DNA of 64,000 nucleotides from positions 5,580,001 through 5,644,000 of the forward strand of contig NZ_CP114039.1 of assembly GCF_026965535.1 (NCBI RefSeq), read 5' to 3'. The notes under the pieces are model-generated. The model was not told the DNA's origin. It did no database searches and was given only the letters and a program-made list of their open reading frames with translations. Each line of letters begins with the position of its first letter. The first letter of the stretch is position 1. Position numbers and translations under genes: made by a program. Positions 1 to 8,144 of the stretch are shown one piece after another. The DNA comes from Corallococcus sp. NCRR (lineage in GTDB: Bacteria; Myxococcota; Myxococcia; Myxococcales; Myxococcaceae).

Positions 1-841
1 TGCCGCCCTTGAAGAGCCGCACCGCGCCGGACGTCTGGCTCACCGTGAGCGCGATGCAGTGCGTGGTGGACGTGATGCCCGCGGAGGCCGCGTGGCGCGC
101 GCCCAGGCCCAGGGGAATCTTCACCGTGTCGTCATTGGAGGACAGGTAGCGGCCGGCGGACAGCACCACGCCGTCCTCGCGGATGACGAACGCGCCGTCC
201 AGCACGGAGAAGTTCTTGATGGCGTCGCGGATCTTCGGGTCCAGCACGTTGCGCTCGGACTCCGACAGGCCCTGGAACGGATTGATGGTGAGCTGCCGGC
301 TCTTCTCCAGCACGCTCGTGTGGTCACCAATCGTGATGATGGTCCCGATGGGGTGGCCCTCGAAGCCCTCCTGGCCAATCTGCAGCGCCAACTGGATGAG
401 CGCGTCCACCACCTGCGAGTTGAACTCCTCGCCCAGCTTCACGCCCTCGATGGCCAGCCGGTCGTCCAGCGACCCGCCGATGCGCATCTGCATCAGCGTG
501 TCCGGCGCGCGGCCCACCTTGCCCGTCATGCAGAGCACGAGGTCGCCTTCCTTGAACGCGCCCTGCGATAGCGCGGACACGAGCGCCACCTTCACCCGCT
601 CCGTGCGCGAGTAGTCGTACGCGGGGATGACCAGCGCGCGGACCTTCTTGCGCAGGAACTCCTGCGCCAGCGGTTCCAACGTCACCGCGTACACCAGCTT
701 CTTGCGCGCGGGCTTACCCCGGAGGTCCTCCGGCGCAATGGGCGTGTCGCAGATGTAGAGGAAGTGGTCGACCTCGCTCTTGGCGGCCAGGGAGAGCGCC
801 GAGCGCATGAATTCCCGATCGAACTTCGTGTTGTCGCTCAA
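1..841 (-). CDS. Diadenylate cyclase (DisA_N/DAC domain), C-terminus cut by window edge
   Basis: Predicted to make the second messenger c-di-AMP from two ATP. I read 280 codons from a TTG at 841 (preceded by GAGGGG five bases upstream) down to the window edge, so the last residues are missing. The C-terminal half carries the two hallmark DAC motifs: LDGAFVIREDG, and about 30 residues later GLGARHAAS. The N-terminal half has no DisA-style features or membrane helices. Together with the length, this points to the soluble DacZ/CdaZ-like class with a pyruvate kinase-like N-terminal domain rather than DisA or membrane CdaA. It is divergent from the DksA-like gene at 969. The TTG start is inferred from the ribosome binding site only. 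Domain call sure; class assignment is from memory of the family. Confidence 0.85.
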   Translation of the reverse strand, partial: MSDNTKFDREFMRSALSLAAKSEVDHFLYICDTPIAPEDLRGKPARKKLVYAVTLEPLAQEFLRKKVRALVIPAYDYSRTERVKVALVSALSQGAFKEGDLVLCMTGKVGRAPDTLMQMRIGGSLDDRLAIEGVKLGEEFNSQVVDALIQLALQIGQEGFEGHPIGTIITIGDHTSVLEKSRQLTINPFQGLSESERNVLDPKIRDAIKNFSVLDGAFVIREDGVVLSAGRYLSSNDDTVKIPLGLGARHAASAGITSTTHCIALTVSQTSGAVRLFKGG

Positions 842-880
842 GGCGCCCCTCGTGCACCCTTCGTTTTGAAGCAGGTCAGC

Positions 881-909
881 TTGACACTGGCAGCTGCATG
901 AATAAAGCT
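881..909 (+). promoter_or_regulatory. Candidate housekeeping-sigma promoter of the DksA-like gene
   Basis: A perfect TTGACA at 881-886 is followed 17 bases later by AAAGCT at 904-909, within an AT-rich patch (ATGAATAAAGCTTT) that stands out in this GC-rich genome. Myxobacterial vegetative promoters often keep the -35 and have a weak -10, so this could drive the gene at 969. The -10 is poor, hence modest confidence. Confidence 0.4.
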
Positions 910-968
910 TTCGGGCCCTTTTTTTCGGGGGCAGGCCCCCTCTACCCGTCCAACTGGAGCCGCAGGCT

Positions 969-1331
969 GTGAACCAGAAAGATCTCAAGCGTTACAAGAA
1001 GATGCTCGAGGACAGCAAAGCGAGCCTGCTCGAAAGCGCGAAGAAGACCCTGGTGGAGGAATCGTCCTTCGACACGGACGACCTGCCTGACGAAATCGAC
1101 CAGGCCGCCTCCGAGTACACCCAGTCCATGGTCTTCCGCCTGAGGGACCGCGAGAAGTTCCTCCTGCAGAAGATCGACGGCGCCCTCAAGCGCGTGGAAG
1201 ACGGCACCTTCGGCATCTGCGAGCGCTGCGAGGAGGACATCTCCCCCAAGCGCCTGGATGCGCGTCCGGTGACGACGCTCTGCATCCGCTGCAAGGAAGA
1301 GCAGGAGAAGAAGGAGAAGTCCTACGGCTGA
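969..1331 (+). CDS. DksA/TraR-family RNA polymerase-binding factor
   Basis: 120-residue protein that probably binds the RNA polymerase secondary channel and adjusts initiation, classically together with ppGpp. The N-terminal two thirds are a charged coiled-coil hairpin whose tip contains DEIDQA, fitting the DxxDxA tip motif of active DksA proteins. The C-terminal part has the four-cysteine zinc finger (CERC at about 86-89 and CIRC at about 107-110) followed by a lysine/glutamate tail. Start is GTG at 969 with GGAG about ten bases upstream. Its neighbourhood, with relA 4 kb downstream and a diadenylate cyclase next door, fits a role in nutrient-stress transcription. It is shorter than E. coli DksA (151 aa), so the generic family name is safer than dksA. 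Confidence 0.88.
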   Translation: MNQKDLKRYKKMLEDSKASLLESAKKTLVEESSFDTDDLPDEIDQAASEYTQSMVFRLRDREKFLLQKIDGALKRVEDGTFGICERCEEDISPKRLDARPVTTLCIRCKEEQEKKEKSYG

Positions 1332-1344
1332 GCCGTGGCTTCCC

Positions 1345-1375
1345 AGGGGCCGCACGGTGCTCCCGTGCGGTCCTT
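1345..1375. terminator. Bidirectional hairpin terminator between converging genes
   Basis: A 13-bp stem (two G-U pairs) with a TGCT loop: AGGGGCCGCACGG pairs with CCGTGCGGTCCTT. It lies between the end of the DksA-like gene (1331) and the end of the FHA gene (1404), where both transcripts must stop. There is no long T-run, which is common in high-GC genomes. Confidence 0.6.
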
Positions 1376-1403
1376 GGCTTCGCTTCGGTGAAGGACCGTC
1401 GCT

Positions 1404-2171
1404 TCAGGCCACCACGGGCTGGATCTCCACCCGCAGCAGCTGACGGCCGATGAGGAAGTGGTCGCCGTTGTCGACGAAGGTCGGCCCCGCCAGGCGGATG
1501 AAGGTGCCGTTGGACGAGCCCACGTCGCGCACCATCAGCCGGTCCCCCCTGACCTGCAGCAGCGCATGCCGCCCGGACACGAAGCCGTCCGTGGGGAAGG
1601 CGATGTCGCCCTGCTCACGACCCAGCAGGTTGTCGCCGTCCTTGAGCGGGTAGGCCGCGCCGCGCAGGCCGCCCTCCAGGAGCTGGATGAGCCGCAGCCG
1701 GTAGCCGGGATCCGGCGAGCCCCACACCTGCGTGCCGCCGGGCCCCAGCGCCGCGGCGGGGATGGGCTCCAGCACCAGTCGCTGACGGCCCAGGCGCAGC
1801 TCGCCTCCGGCGGGCAGCTCGCGCTCATTGCGCAGGCGCACGAAGACGCCGTTGGCGCCGCCCACGTCCTCGATGGCGAGCCGGGCGCCGGAGAAGAAGA
1901 AGCGCGCCTGCACGGGCATGATGAACGGGTCGTCGTTGAGCGCGATGTCCGCCTGCTGGCCGCAGGTGAGGGTGTCGCGCTGCATGCGCACGAGCGCTTC
2001 CGGGCCTCCATCCGCGCGCACCACGCGGATGGACACCTGCGGGCGCGACGAGATGTGCGCCACGGCCATCACCATGGTCCCGGAGCGCAGCGCCGAGCCA
2101 CAAGCTCGGCAGACAGTGGCATCCCGGGAATTCTCGGTGTCACAGCGGGGGCAATAGTCCACGGCGTCCAT
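1404..2171 (-). CDS. Zinc-ribbon protein with two FHA domains
   Basis: 255-residue cytoplasmic protein, predicted to read phosphothreonine marks left by Ser/Thr kinases. An N-terminal zinc ribbon (CPRC and CRAC, about residues 7-24) is followed by two FHA domains. The second keeps the phospho-binding signature (LLGRE, SGRHA, GSSNGTF). The first is degenerate: the GR and SxxH residues are lost and only ANG remains, so it is probably structural. I chose the ATG at 2171, which has AAGGGA seven bases upstream, over a longer GTG-type extension without one. It runs divergently from the Ser/Thr kinase at 2284, separated by about 110 bp, and the two share the same kind of zinc ribbon. That suggests a kinase/reader pair. 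Confidence 0.85.
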   Translation of the reverse strand: MDAVDYCPRCDTENSRDATVCRACGSALRSGTMVMAVAHISSRPQVSIRVVRADGGPEALVRMQRDTLTCGQQADIALNDDPFIMPVQARFFFSGARLAIEDVGGANGVFVRLRNERELPAGGELRLGRQRLVLEPIPAAALGPGGTQVWGSPDPGYRLRLIQLLEGGLRGAAYPLKDGDNLLGREQGDIAFPTDGFVSGRHALLQVRGDRLMVRDVGSSNGTFIRLAGPTFVDNGDHFLIGRQLLRVEIQPVVA

Positions 2172-2283
2172 GCGAGCGTCCCTTCTAGCAGGCCCGCGCC
2201 GCGTTGGGGGGCCCGACAGCGCACGGCTTGCTCCCCACCCGAAGGGCATGGTGAAGTCCCGGCCCCACTGACTGGACGCTGAC

Positions 2284-3972
2284 GTGTACTGCCCTTCCTG
2301 CGGCGCTGACGCCGAAGACTCCTCCCGTTACTGCCCCGCCTGCGGCGCGACGCTCCTGCGCTCGGCGGAGGGCGGCGACGAATACGTGGGCAAGACGATT
2401 GCCGCCAAGTACCGGGTGGAAGCCCTCATCGGCGAGGGCGGCATGGGCAAGGTGTACCGCGCCCGTCAGCTCGCGCTGGACAAGGTGGTGGTGCTGAAGG
2501 TGCTGCGCCACACGCTGCTGTCGGACGAGCGCACCGTGGCGCGCTTCCAGCGCGAGGCCAAGGCCGCCAGCCGCTTGAACCACCCCAACTCCATCAGCGT
2601 GCTGGACTTCGGTCAGGCGGACGACGGCGCGCTCTTCATCGCGATGGAGTACGTGGCCGGGCAGGACCTGCACCAGATCCTCAGCCGCGAGTGGCCGCTG
2701 GGCGAGGCGCGCGTGGTGCGCATCGCCCTCCAGATTCTGAGCGCGCTGTCGGACGCGCACGGCGCGGGCGTCATCCACCGGGACCTGAAGCCCGAGAACA
2801 TCATGGTGGAGCAGCGCCGCAACGAGCCGGACTTCGTGAAGGTGCTGGACTTCGGCATCGCGAAGATCACCGACTCGCAGGACGAGGGCCCGGCCCTCAC
2901 GCGCGCGGGCTTCGTGTGCGGCACCCCGGAGTACATGTCGCCGGAGCAGGCGCGGGGCGCGGTGCTCGACCACCGCTCGGACCTGTACGCGGTGGGCGTC
3001 ATCCTCTACCAGCTGATGACGGGCCTGCTCCCCTTCGAGTCCGACTCGGCGGTGGGCTTCGCCACCAAGCACCTCACCGAGGAGCCACCTCCGCCCACGC
3101 GCCGCCGTCCGGACGCGCGCATCTCCCCGGGCATGGAGCGGCTCATCCTCCGCGTCCTGTCCAAGGACCCGGACGACCGGCCGGCCAACGCCGCGGCCTT
3201 CAAGACGGAGTTGCTCGCGGTCGACAAGGAGCGCCGCCGCGGGGGCGCCGCCGCCAACGACACGGGCGGGCGCCGTCCGCAGGCCTCGGGTGTGCTGGCC
3301 CCCATCCCGCGCAAGTCCCAGGCCGCGCACAACAACGCCCGGAACAACACGGCCTGGAACGACGTGACGGTGGAAGCCACCGTGCAGGGCCTGCCGCACT
3401 CGCACGGGCATTCGCGCACGCCGGTCTCGGAGGAGTCCACGCTCGCGCCCGAGGGCACCCAGACCTCCGTGGTCGCGCCCGTCTCTAGTGGCGGCGAGGG
3501 CATCATCCTCTTCTTCAAGGCGCTCACCACCGTGCTGGTGCTGGGGGCGGTGGGCTTCTTCGTCTACTACTTCGGCATTGGCGCGGGCAGCGGCTCCGAG
3601 GGCAACCAGTACGTGGCGCCGCCCAACGCGCCCCGGCTGCTCACCTCCGGTTCGGATCAGCCGGACTACCTGCGGCAGATCCCCAGCAACGCGCGCAACG
3701 TGGACAAGGCGCGCAAGCTGACGCAGGACGGGGACCGCGACGTGATGTCCGGCGAGCTGGTCCGCGCGACCTCCAGCTACAAGGAAGCCTTCAACTTCAA
3801 CCCGGAGGCGGAGCTGGCCCTCAAGCTGGGCGAGCTGTACTGGCAGCGCGACAACACGGACGAGGCCCGCGGCTGGTGGGTGCGCCACCTGACCGACATG
3901 CCCGACTCGCGTGCGCGCGCGTACATCGAGCTCCGGCTCGGCAGCCCGGTGGCGCGTCCCTCGTCGCCCTGA
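2284..3972 (+). CDS. Membrane-anchored Ser/Thr protein kinase with N-terminal zinc ribbon
   Basis: 562-residue Hanks-type kinase. Layout: zinc ribbon with Cys3, Cys6, Cys17 and Cys20; kinase domain about 43-315 with glycine loop IGEGGMG (49-55), catalytic Lys72, HRDLKPEN (165-172), DFG (189-191) and GTPEYMSPE (213-221); a low-complexity linker; one membrane helix about 406-431; and a C-terminal tail resembling a single TPR-like helical region. All catalytic residues are present, so it should be active. Because the kinase domain precedes the single helix it should be cytoplasmic, with the tail on the other side of the membrane. Start is GTG at 2284. Two zinc-ribbon FHA proteins flank it and relA follows, suggesting local phosphosignalling. 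Confidence 0.93.
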   Translation: MYCPSCGADAEDSSRYCPACGATLLRSAEGGDEYVGKTIAAKYRVEALIGEGGMGKVYRARQLALDKVVVLKVLRHTLLSDERTVARFQREAKAASRLNHPNSISVLDFGQADDGALFIAMEYVAGQDLHQILSREWPLGEARVVRIALQILSALSDAHGAGVIHRDLKPENIMVEQRRNEPDFVKVLDFGIAKITDSQDEGPALTRAGFVCGTPEYMSPEQARGAVLDHRSDLYAVGVILYQLMTGLLPFESDSAVGFATKHLTEEPPPPTRRRPDARISPGMERLILRVLSKDPDDRPANAAAFKTELLAVDKERRRGGAAANDTGGRRPQASGVLAPIPRKSQAAHNNARNNTAWNDVTVEATVQGLPHSHGHSRTPVSEESTLAPEGTQTSVVAPVSSGGEGIILFFKALTTVLVLGAVGFFVYYFGIGAGSGSEGNQYVAPPNAPRLLTSGSDQPDYLRQIPSNARNVDKARKLTQDGDRDVMSGELVRATSSYKEAFNFNPEAELALKLGELYWQRDNTDEARGWWVRHLTDMPDSRARAYIELRLGSPVARPSSP

Positions 3973-3990
3973 GTGCCGCGGGTAGCGCCC

Positions 3991-4013
3991 GGCCCGCTCC
4001 CGTGGGGCGGGCC
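3991..4013. terminator. Bidirectional hairpin terminator
   Basis: GGCCCGC and GCGGGCC form a 7-bp GC stem, extended inside by CCC/GGG, in the 49 bp between the converging kinase (ends 3972) and FHA gene (ends 4022). Confidence 0.6.
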
Positions 4014-4021
4014 CCTTCCCG

Positions 4022-5206
4022 TCAGCCCAGCGTCTCCACCTGCATGACGTGCTGACCCAGGCGGACGCGGTCGCCCGGACGCAGGGGCCGCTCCGTCGCG
4101 GGCGGGATGCGCACGAAGGTGCCCAGGCCGCCGGACAGGTCGCGCAGCATCGCGCCCGTCGCCGTGGGGCTCAGCTCGCAGTGCCGGCCGGCGAGCCCCT
4201 CGTCATTCGGGTACGCCAGGTCGCAGTGGGCCTGTCCGATGGTGAGCAGTGCCGCGGCCGTCACCACCGCGCGGCCCGCCCTGCCGCCCATGTGCACCTC
4301 TTCCACGCCGTAGAGCGCCTGGCCGAGCGGCACGGGCGAGCCATACGGGGTGGGGCGGCCCGCCACGGGCGCGGGGGCCTCCACGCGGCCGGTGAAGCGG
4401 AACAGCCGCTGGCCGGCGCTGAAGAGGGCGCGCGGCGCCAGCGGCTCCGTGCCGGCGAACGTGACGTAGACGCCCGACGCGCTCGACTCGTCGCGTACGA
4501 AGAGGGCGCCGTCTTTCACGAGGAAGGTGGCGTGCAGCGGCGACACGTAGACGTCGTCCGGGAAGAGGATGGCGCCGCGCTGGCGGCCCACCACGCAGCC
4601 CGTCACCGGCAGCTTGTAGCGCTGGCCGCGCGTCGTCCCGGCGATGACCGCCAGCCCGAAACGCGACGCCACTGGCGCGGGGCGCGCGGTGGCGCCCGTC
4701 GTCGCGGGGGGCGTGCCCGCCGGAACCGGCGCCGTGGCGCCCGTGCCGCCACGAGGGGGCAGGGCGTTGTCCGGCACGGGCGGGGGCGGGCGGGTGTTCG
4801 CGGGCGGCAGGGCCGGCCCGTAGCCCGCGCGGGGGGGCGGCGGCGTCCCGACAGGCGGCGCTGCCCGGCGAGCCTCCACCATCAGTCCCTGGGCGGCGGT
4901 GGGCGGCGGGGTGCGCGCGGAGGGCTTGAGCCCGGGCGGCACGGCGCTGGGCGGCGGAGGCGGTGTGGGCGGGGAGACGGGCTCCCCCGGGCGCGTGAAG
5001 CTCGCGACGGCGGCGGGGCGGCCAGGGCCCGTGCCAGCAGGGGGCGGCATCGCCGGCCGGGGCGGGGTCGTGGCCGCCGGACGGGGGGCCGGAGCAGCCT
5101 CTTCCATCGCCTGGCCGCACAGCACGCAGGTGGCCGAGCGTGGCGGGTTGAAGCCGTCACAATTCGGGCAGACCACCGGGAGCGCGGACAGCAGAAGCTG
5201 AGACAT
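4022..5206 (-). CDS. Zinc-ribbon, proline-rich, double-FHA protein
   Basis: 394-residue cytoplasmic adaptor-like protein. It has a zinc ribbon (CPNC, CVLC, about 13-32), a long Pro/Ala-rich disordered linker (about 36-180) and two FHA domains. In the first, VVGRQ and SPLHA are kept but the later Asn is replaced (SSASGVY). In the second, GRH is kept but the Asn is Leu (SGGLGTF). So neither FHA carries the full phosphothreonine-binding set, and binding may be weak or altered. The zinc ribbon matches those of the kinase at 2284 and the FHA protein at 1404. It faces relA (start 5368) divergently across 161 bp in which I see no clear promoter. Function in kinase signalling is inferred from context. 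Confidence 0.82.
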   Translation of the reverse strand: MSQLLLSALPVVCPNCDGFNPPRSATCVLCGQAMEEAAPAPRPAATTPPRPAMPPPAGTGPGRPAAVASFTRPGEPVSPPTPPPPPSAVPPGLKPSARTPPPTAAQGLMVEARRAAPPVGTPPPPRAGYGPALPPANTRPPPPVPDNALPPRGGTGATAPVPAGTPPATTGATARPAPVASRFGLAVIAGTTRGQRYKLPVTGCVVGRQRGAILFPDDVYVSPLHATFLVKDGALFVRDESSASGVYVTFAGTEPLAPRALFSAGQRLFRFTGRVEAPAPVAGRPTPYGSPVPLGQALYGVEEVHMGGRAGRAVVTAAALLTIGQAHCDLAYPNDEGLAGRHCELSPTATGAMLRDLSGGLGTFVRIPPATERPLRPGDRVRLGQHVMQVETLG

Positions 5207-5367
5207 GGGCAGAGGGCCAATCTAGGGGGGCGTGAAACGCCGGGTCAACGAAAGCCTCGGACCCATCTCCAAGGCGCCCGGGCCTCCAGGGACCCGGCCG
5301 GGGCATGCGATGTTCCAGGGTAACGTTGCCCCTGCTGTTTGAGGCAGTTACGATTGTCACCGCCTCG

Positions 5368-7587
5368 ATGATTCGCCTGAACGACATCCTGCAGCGGGTT
5401 GCGTCGTACCACCCGGACCCCGACCTGGACATCATCAAGAAGGCGTACGTCTACTCGGCCAAGGTCCATCAGGGGCAACTCCGCAAGTCGGGAGAGCCCT
5501 ACCTCATCCACCCGCTGGAGGTGGCGGGCATCCTGGCGGAGCTGAAGCTGGACGAGGCGTCCATCGTCACCGGCCTGCTCCACGACACCATCGAGGACAC
5601 GCTCGCCACCGCGGAGGAGCTCACGGAGCTGTTCGGCCCGGAGGTCGCCCAGCTGGTGGACGGCGTGACGAAGCTGTCCAAGTTCTCCGCGTCCGCGACG
5701 CTCTCCCAGGAGGAGAAGCAGGCGGAGAACTTCCGCAAGATGATCATCGCGATGGCGCAGGACATCCGCGTCATCCTCGTGAAGCTGGCGGACCGCACGC
5801 ACAACATGCGGACGCTGGATCACATGTCCGAGGAGAAGCAGGCCCGCATCGGACAGGAGACGCTGGACATCTACGCGCCCCTGGCCAACCGCCTGGGCAT
5901 CTCCTGGATCAAGACGGAGCTGGAGGACCTGTCCTTCCGCTACGTGAAGCCCCAGGAGTTCTTCGCGCTGGAGGAGCAGCTCAACAAGCGCAAGAAGGAG
6001 CGGGAGAAGTACATCGAGGACACCTGCGACCTGATGCGCGAGAAGCTCCAGGAGCGCGGCCTCAAGGGCGACGTCAGCGGGCGCTTCAAGCACGTCTACA
6101 GCATCTGGAAGAAGATCAAGTCGCAGGGCATCGACTTCGATCAGATCCACGACATCATCGCGTTCCGCATCATCGCGCCGTCGGTGCCCTCCTGCTACGA
6201 GGCGCTGGGCATGGTGCACCAGATGTGGAAGCCGGTGCCCGGGCGCTTCAAGGACTTCATCGCGATCCCGAAGCCCAACATGTACCAGTCCCTGCACACC
6301 ACGGTGATTGGTCCGTTGAGCGAGCGCGTGGAGGTGCAGATCCGCACCGCGGAGATGCACAAGATCGCGGAAGAGGGCATCGCCGCGCACTGGGCCTACA
6401 AGGAAGGCCGCGCGCCCATCTCCAAGGACGACGAGAAGTTCGCCTGGCTGCGCCAGTTGATGGAGTGGCAGCAGGACCTCAAGGACCCCAAGGAGTTCCT
6501 GGAGACGGTGAAGGTGGACCTCTTCACCGACGAGGTCTTCGTCTTCACGCCCAAGGGCGACGTGCGCAGCCTGCCGCGCGGCGCGACGCCGGTGGACTTC
6601 GCGTACGCCATCCACAGCGACGTGGGCGGCCGGTGCGTGGGCGCCAAGGTGAACGGGAAGATTGTTCCCCTGCGCTACAAGCTGAAGAACGGCGACACGG
6701 TGGAGGTGCTCACCAGCCCGCAGGCGCACCCGTCCAAGGACTGGCTCACCTTCGTCAAGACGAGCCGCGCGCAGCAGCGCATCCGCGGCTTCATCAAGCA
6801 GCAGCAGCGCGACAAGAGCCTGCAGCTGGGCCGCGAACTGGTGGACCGCGAGTTCAAGCGCTTCCAGCTCAACTTCAACAAGCTGATGCGCTCCGGCGAG
6901 GTGAAGAAGGTCGCCGAGGAGCTGGGCTTCCGCGTCGAGGACGACATGCTGGTCGCCATCGGCTACGGCAAGGTGACGCCGCAGCAGCTGGTGCAGCGCC
7001 TGGTGCCGCAGGAGAAGCTGGCGCAGGCGGAGCCGCCTCCGCGCCCGTCGGATGGCGGCGGGACGGGCAGCGGCTCGGGGAACAACGCCTCCATGCTGCC
7101 GGGCCTGTCGCGCATGACGGACCTGGCCAAGCGGCTGGTGGGGCGCAACAGCCGCAGCGGCGTCCAGATTGGCGGCGTGGACGACGTGCTGGTGCGCTTC
7201 GGGCGCTGTTGCAACCCGGTTCCCGGGGACCCCATCGCGGGGTTCATCACCCGCGGGCGGGGGGTGACGGTGCACACGGTGGGGTGTGAGAAGGCCCTGG
7301 CCACGGACCCCGAGCGGCGCGTGGACGTGTCCTGGGACGTGAAGGGCGACTTCAAGCGGCCCGTCACGCTGCGCGTGCTGACGGCGGACCGGCCGGGCCT
7401 CCTGGCGGACATCACCAACACGTTCTCCAAGAAGAGCGTCAACATCTCCCAGGCGAACTGCCGGGCCACCGGGGATGACCGGGCCGTCAACACCTTCGAG
7501 GTCACCATCTCCGACCTCAAGCAGCTGACGGACCTGATGCGCTCCATCGAGCGGTTGACGGGCGTCTACTCCGTCGAGCGAATCTAG
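5368..7587 (+). CDS. relA: Bifunctional (p)ppGpp synthetase/hydrolase, RelA/SpoT family
   Basis: 739-residue long RSH enzyme that makes and degrades the starvation alarmone (p)ppGpp, the signal that starts myxobacterial development. Domains in order: HD hydrolase with an intact HDTIED (72-77), synthetase with GRFKHVYSIWKKI and the YQSLHTTV segment, TGS (VFVFTPKGDVRSLPRGAT), a helical/zinc-type region with GRCCNP, and a C-terminal ACT domain (TADRPGLLADIT). Because the hydrolase motif is complete, the enzyme should be bifunctional. I chose the ATG at 5368 (MIRLND), matching the M. xanthus RelA start as I remember it. An in-frame extension to 5305 lacks family resemblance. No strong ribosome binding site precedes either start. 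Confidence 0.95.
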   Translation: MIRLNDILQRVASYHPDPDLDIIKKAYVYSAKVHQGQLRKSGEPYLIHPLEVAGILAELKLDEASIVTGLLHDTIEDTLATAEELTELFGPEVAQLVDGVTKLSKFSASATLSQEEKQAENFRKMIIAMAQDIRVILVKLADRTHNMRTLDHMSEEKQARIGQETLDIYAPLANRLGISWIKTELEDLSFRYVKPQEFFALEEQLNKRKKEREKYIEDTCDLMREKLQERGLKGDVSGRFKHVYSIWKKIKSQGIDFDQIHDIIAFRIIAPSVPSCYEALGMVHQMWKPVPGRFKDFIAIPKPNMYQSLHTTVIGPLSERVEVQIRTAEMHKIAEEGIAAHWAYKEGRAPISKDDEKFAWLRQLMEWQQDLKDPKEFLETVKVDLFTDEVFVFTPKGDVRSLPRGATPVDFAYAIHSDVGGRCVGAKVNGKIVPLRYKLKNGDTVEVLTSPQAHPSKDWLTFVKTSRAQQRIRGFIKQQQRDKSLQLGRELVDREFKRFQLNFNKLMRSGEVKKVAEELGFRVEDDMLVAIGYGKVTPQQLVQRLVPQEKLAQAEPPPRPSDGGGTGSGSGNNASMLPGLSRMTDLAKRLVGRNSRSGVQIGGVDDVLVRFGRCCNPVPGDPIAGFITRGRGVTVHTVGCEKALATDPERRVDVSWDVKGDFKRPVTLRVLTADRPGLLADITNTFSKKSVNISQANCRATGDDRAVNTFEVTISDLKQLTDLMRSIERLTGVYSVERI

Positions 7588-7619
7588 CGCTGTCCTGTGC
7601 TACAGCCCGCGGCGGACCC

Positions 7620-7648
7620 GCGGCCCTCGTCCCCTTTGGGAGGGCCGC
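7620..7648 (+). terminator. Hairpin between relA and ridA
   Basis: A perfect 9-bp inverted repeat, GCGGCCCTC / GAGGGCCGC, with an 11-base loop, 32 bp after the relA stop and 20 bp before the ridA start. It could be a terminator or partial attenuator separating the two genes. Confidence 0.5.
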
Positions 7649-7668
7649 CTCAACGCGAGGTGTGCTGC

Positions 7669-8055
7669 ATGGCGCGCAAGGCAATCCACTCCGACGACGC
7701 CCCCAAGGCGATTGGCCCCTACTCCCAGGCCGTGCAGGTGGACGCCGGGAAGATGACGTTCCTGTCCGGCCAGATTCCCCTGGACCCGAAGACGATGGAG
7801 CTCGTCCCCGGTGACGTCGTCGCGCAGGCCGAGCAGGTGATGAAGAACCTGCAGGCCGTGCTCGCCGCCAGCGGCCTGGACTTCAGCCACGTCGTGCGCT
7901 GCACCATCTTCCTCACCAACCTGGGCGACTTCGCCAAGGTGAACGAGGTGTACGCCCGCGCCTTTTCCGGCTCGCCGCCGGCCCGCGCCACCGTGCAGGT
8001 GTCCGCGCTGCCGCGCGGCTCCCAGGTGGAGATCGACGCCATCGCCGTGTCCTGA
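7669..8055 (+). CDS. ridA: RidA-family enamine/imine deaminase
   Basis: 128-residue protein of the YjgF/YER057c/UK114 family, which hydrolyses reactive 2-aminoacrylate and related imines formed by PLP enzymes. Typical features are the start region HSDDAPKAIGPYSQAV, SGQIPLDP, the conserved arginine in SPPARATVQVSALPRGSQVEIDAIA, and a length exactly normal for the family. The ATG at 7669 was chosen over an upstream extension because it gives the canonical N-terminus. It lies just downstream of relA behind a hairpin and may be partly co-transcribed with it. Confidence 0.93.
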   Translation: MARKAIHSDDAPKAIGPYSQAVQVDAGKMTFLSGQIPLDPKTMELVPGDVVAQAEQVMKNLQAVLAASGLDFSHVVRCTIFLTNLGDFAKVNEVYARAFSGSPPARATVQVSALPRGSQVEIDAIAVS

Positions 8056-8083
8056 AGTCCCACCGGGCACCCGCTGAAACACG

Positions 8084-8120
8084 AAGGCCGCCGGTTCCCG
8101 CTGTGGGAGCCGACGGCCTT
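8084..8120. terminator. Bidirectional hairpin terminator
   Basis: A 16-bp imperfect stem: AAGGCCGCCGGTTCCC pairs with GGGAGCCGACGGCCTT, with one mismatch and one G-U pair. It lies between the converging ridA (ends 8055) and DsbA-like gene (ends 8145). Confidence 0.65.
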
Positions 8121-8144
8121 GGGTGCTTCAGGAGCGGGGGAGGG

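Noticed and set aside
5305-5367. N-terminal extension of RelA
   Set aside because: The extra 21 residues do not fit the family, and homologs as I recall begin with MIRLNDIL.
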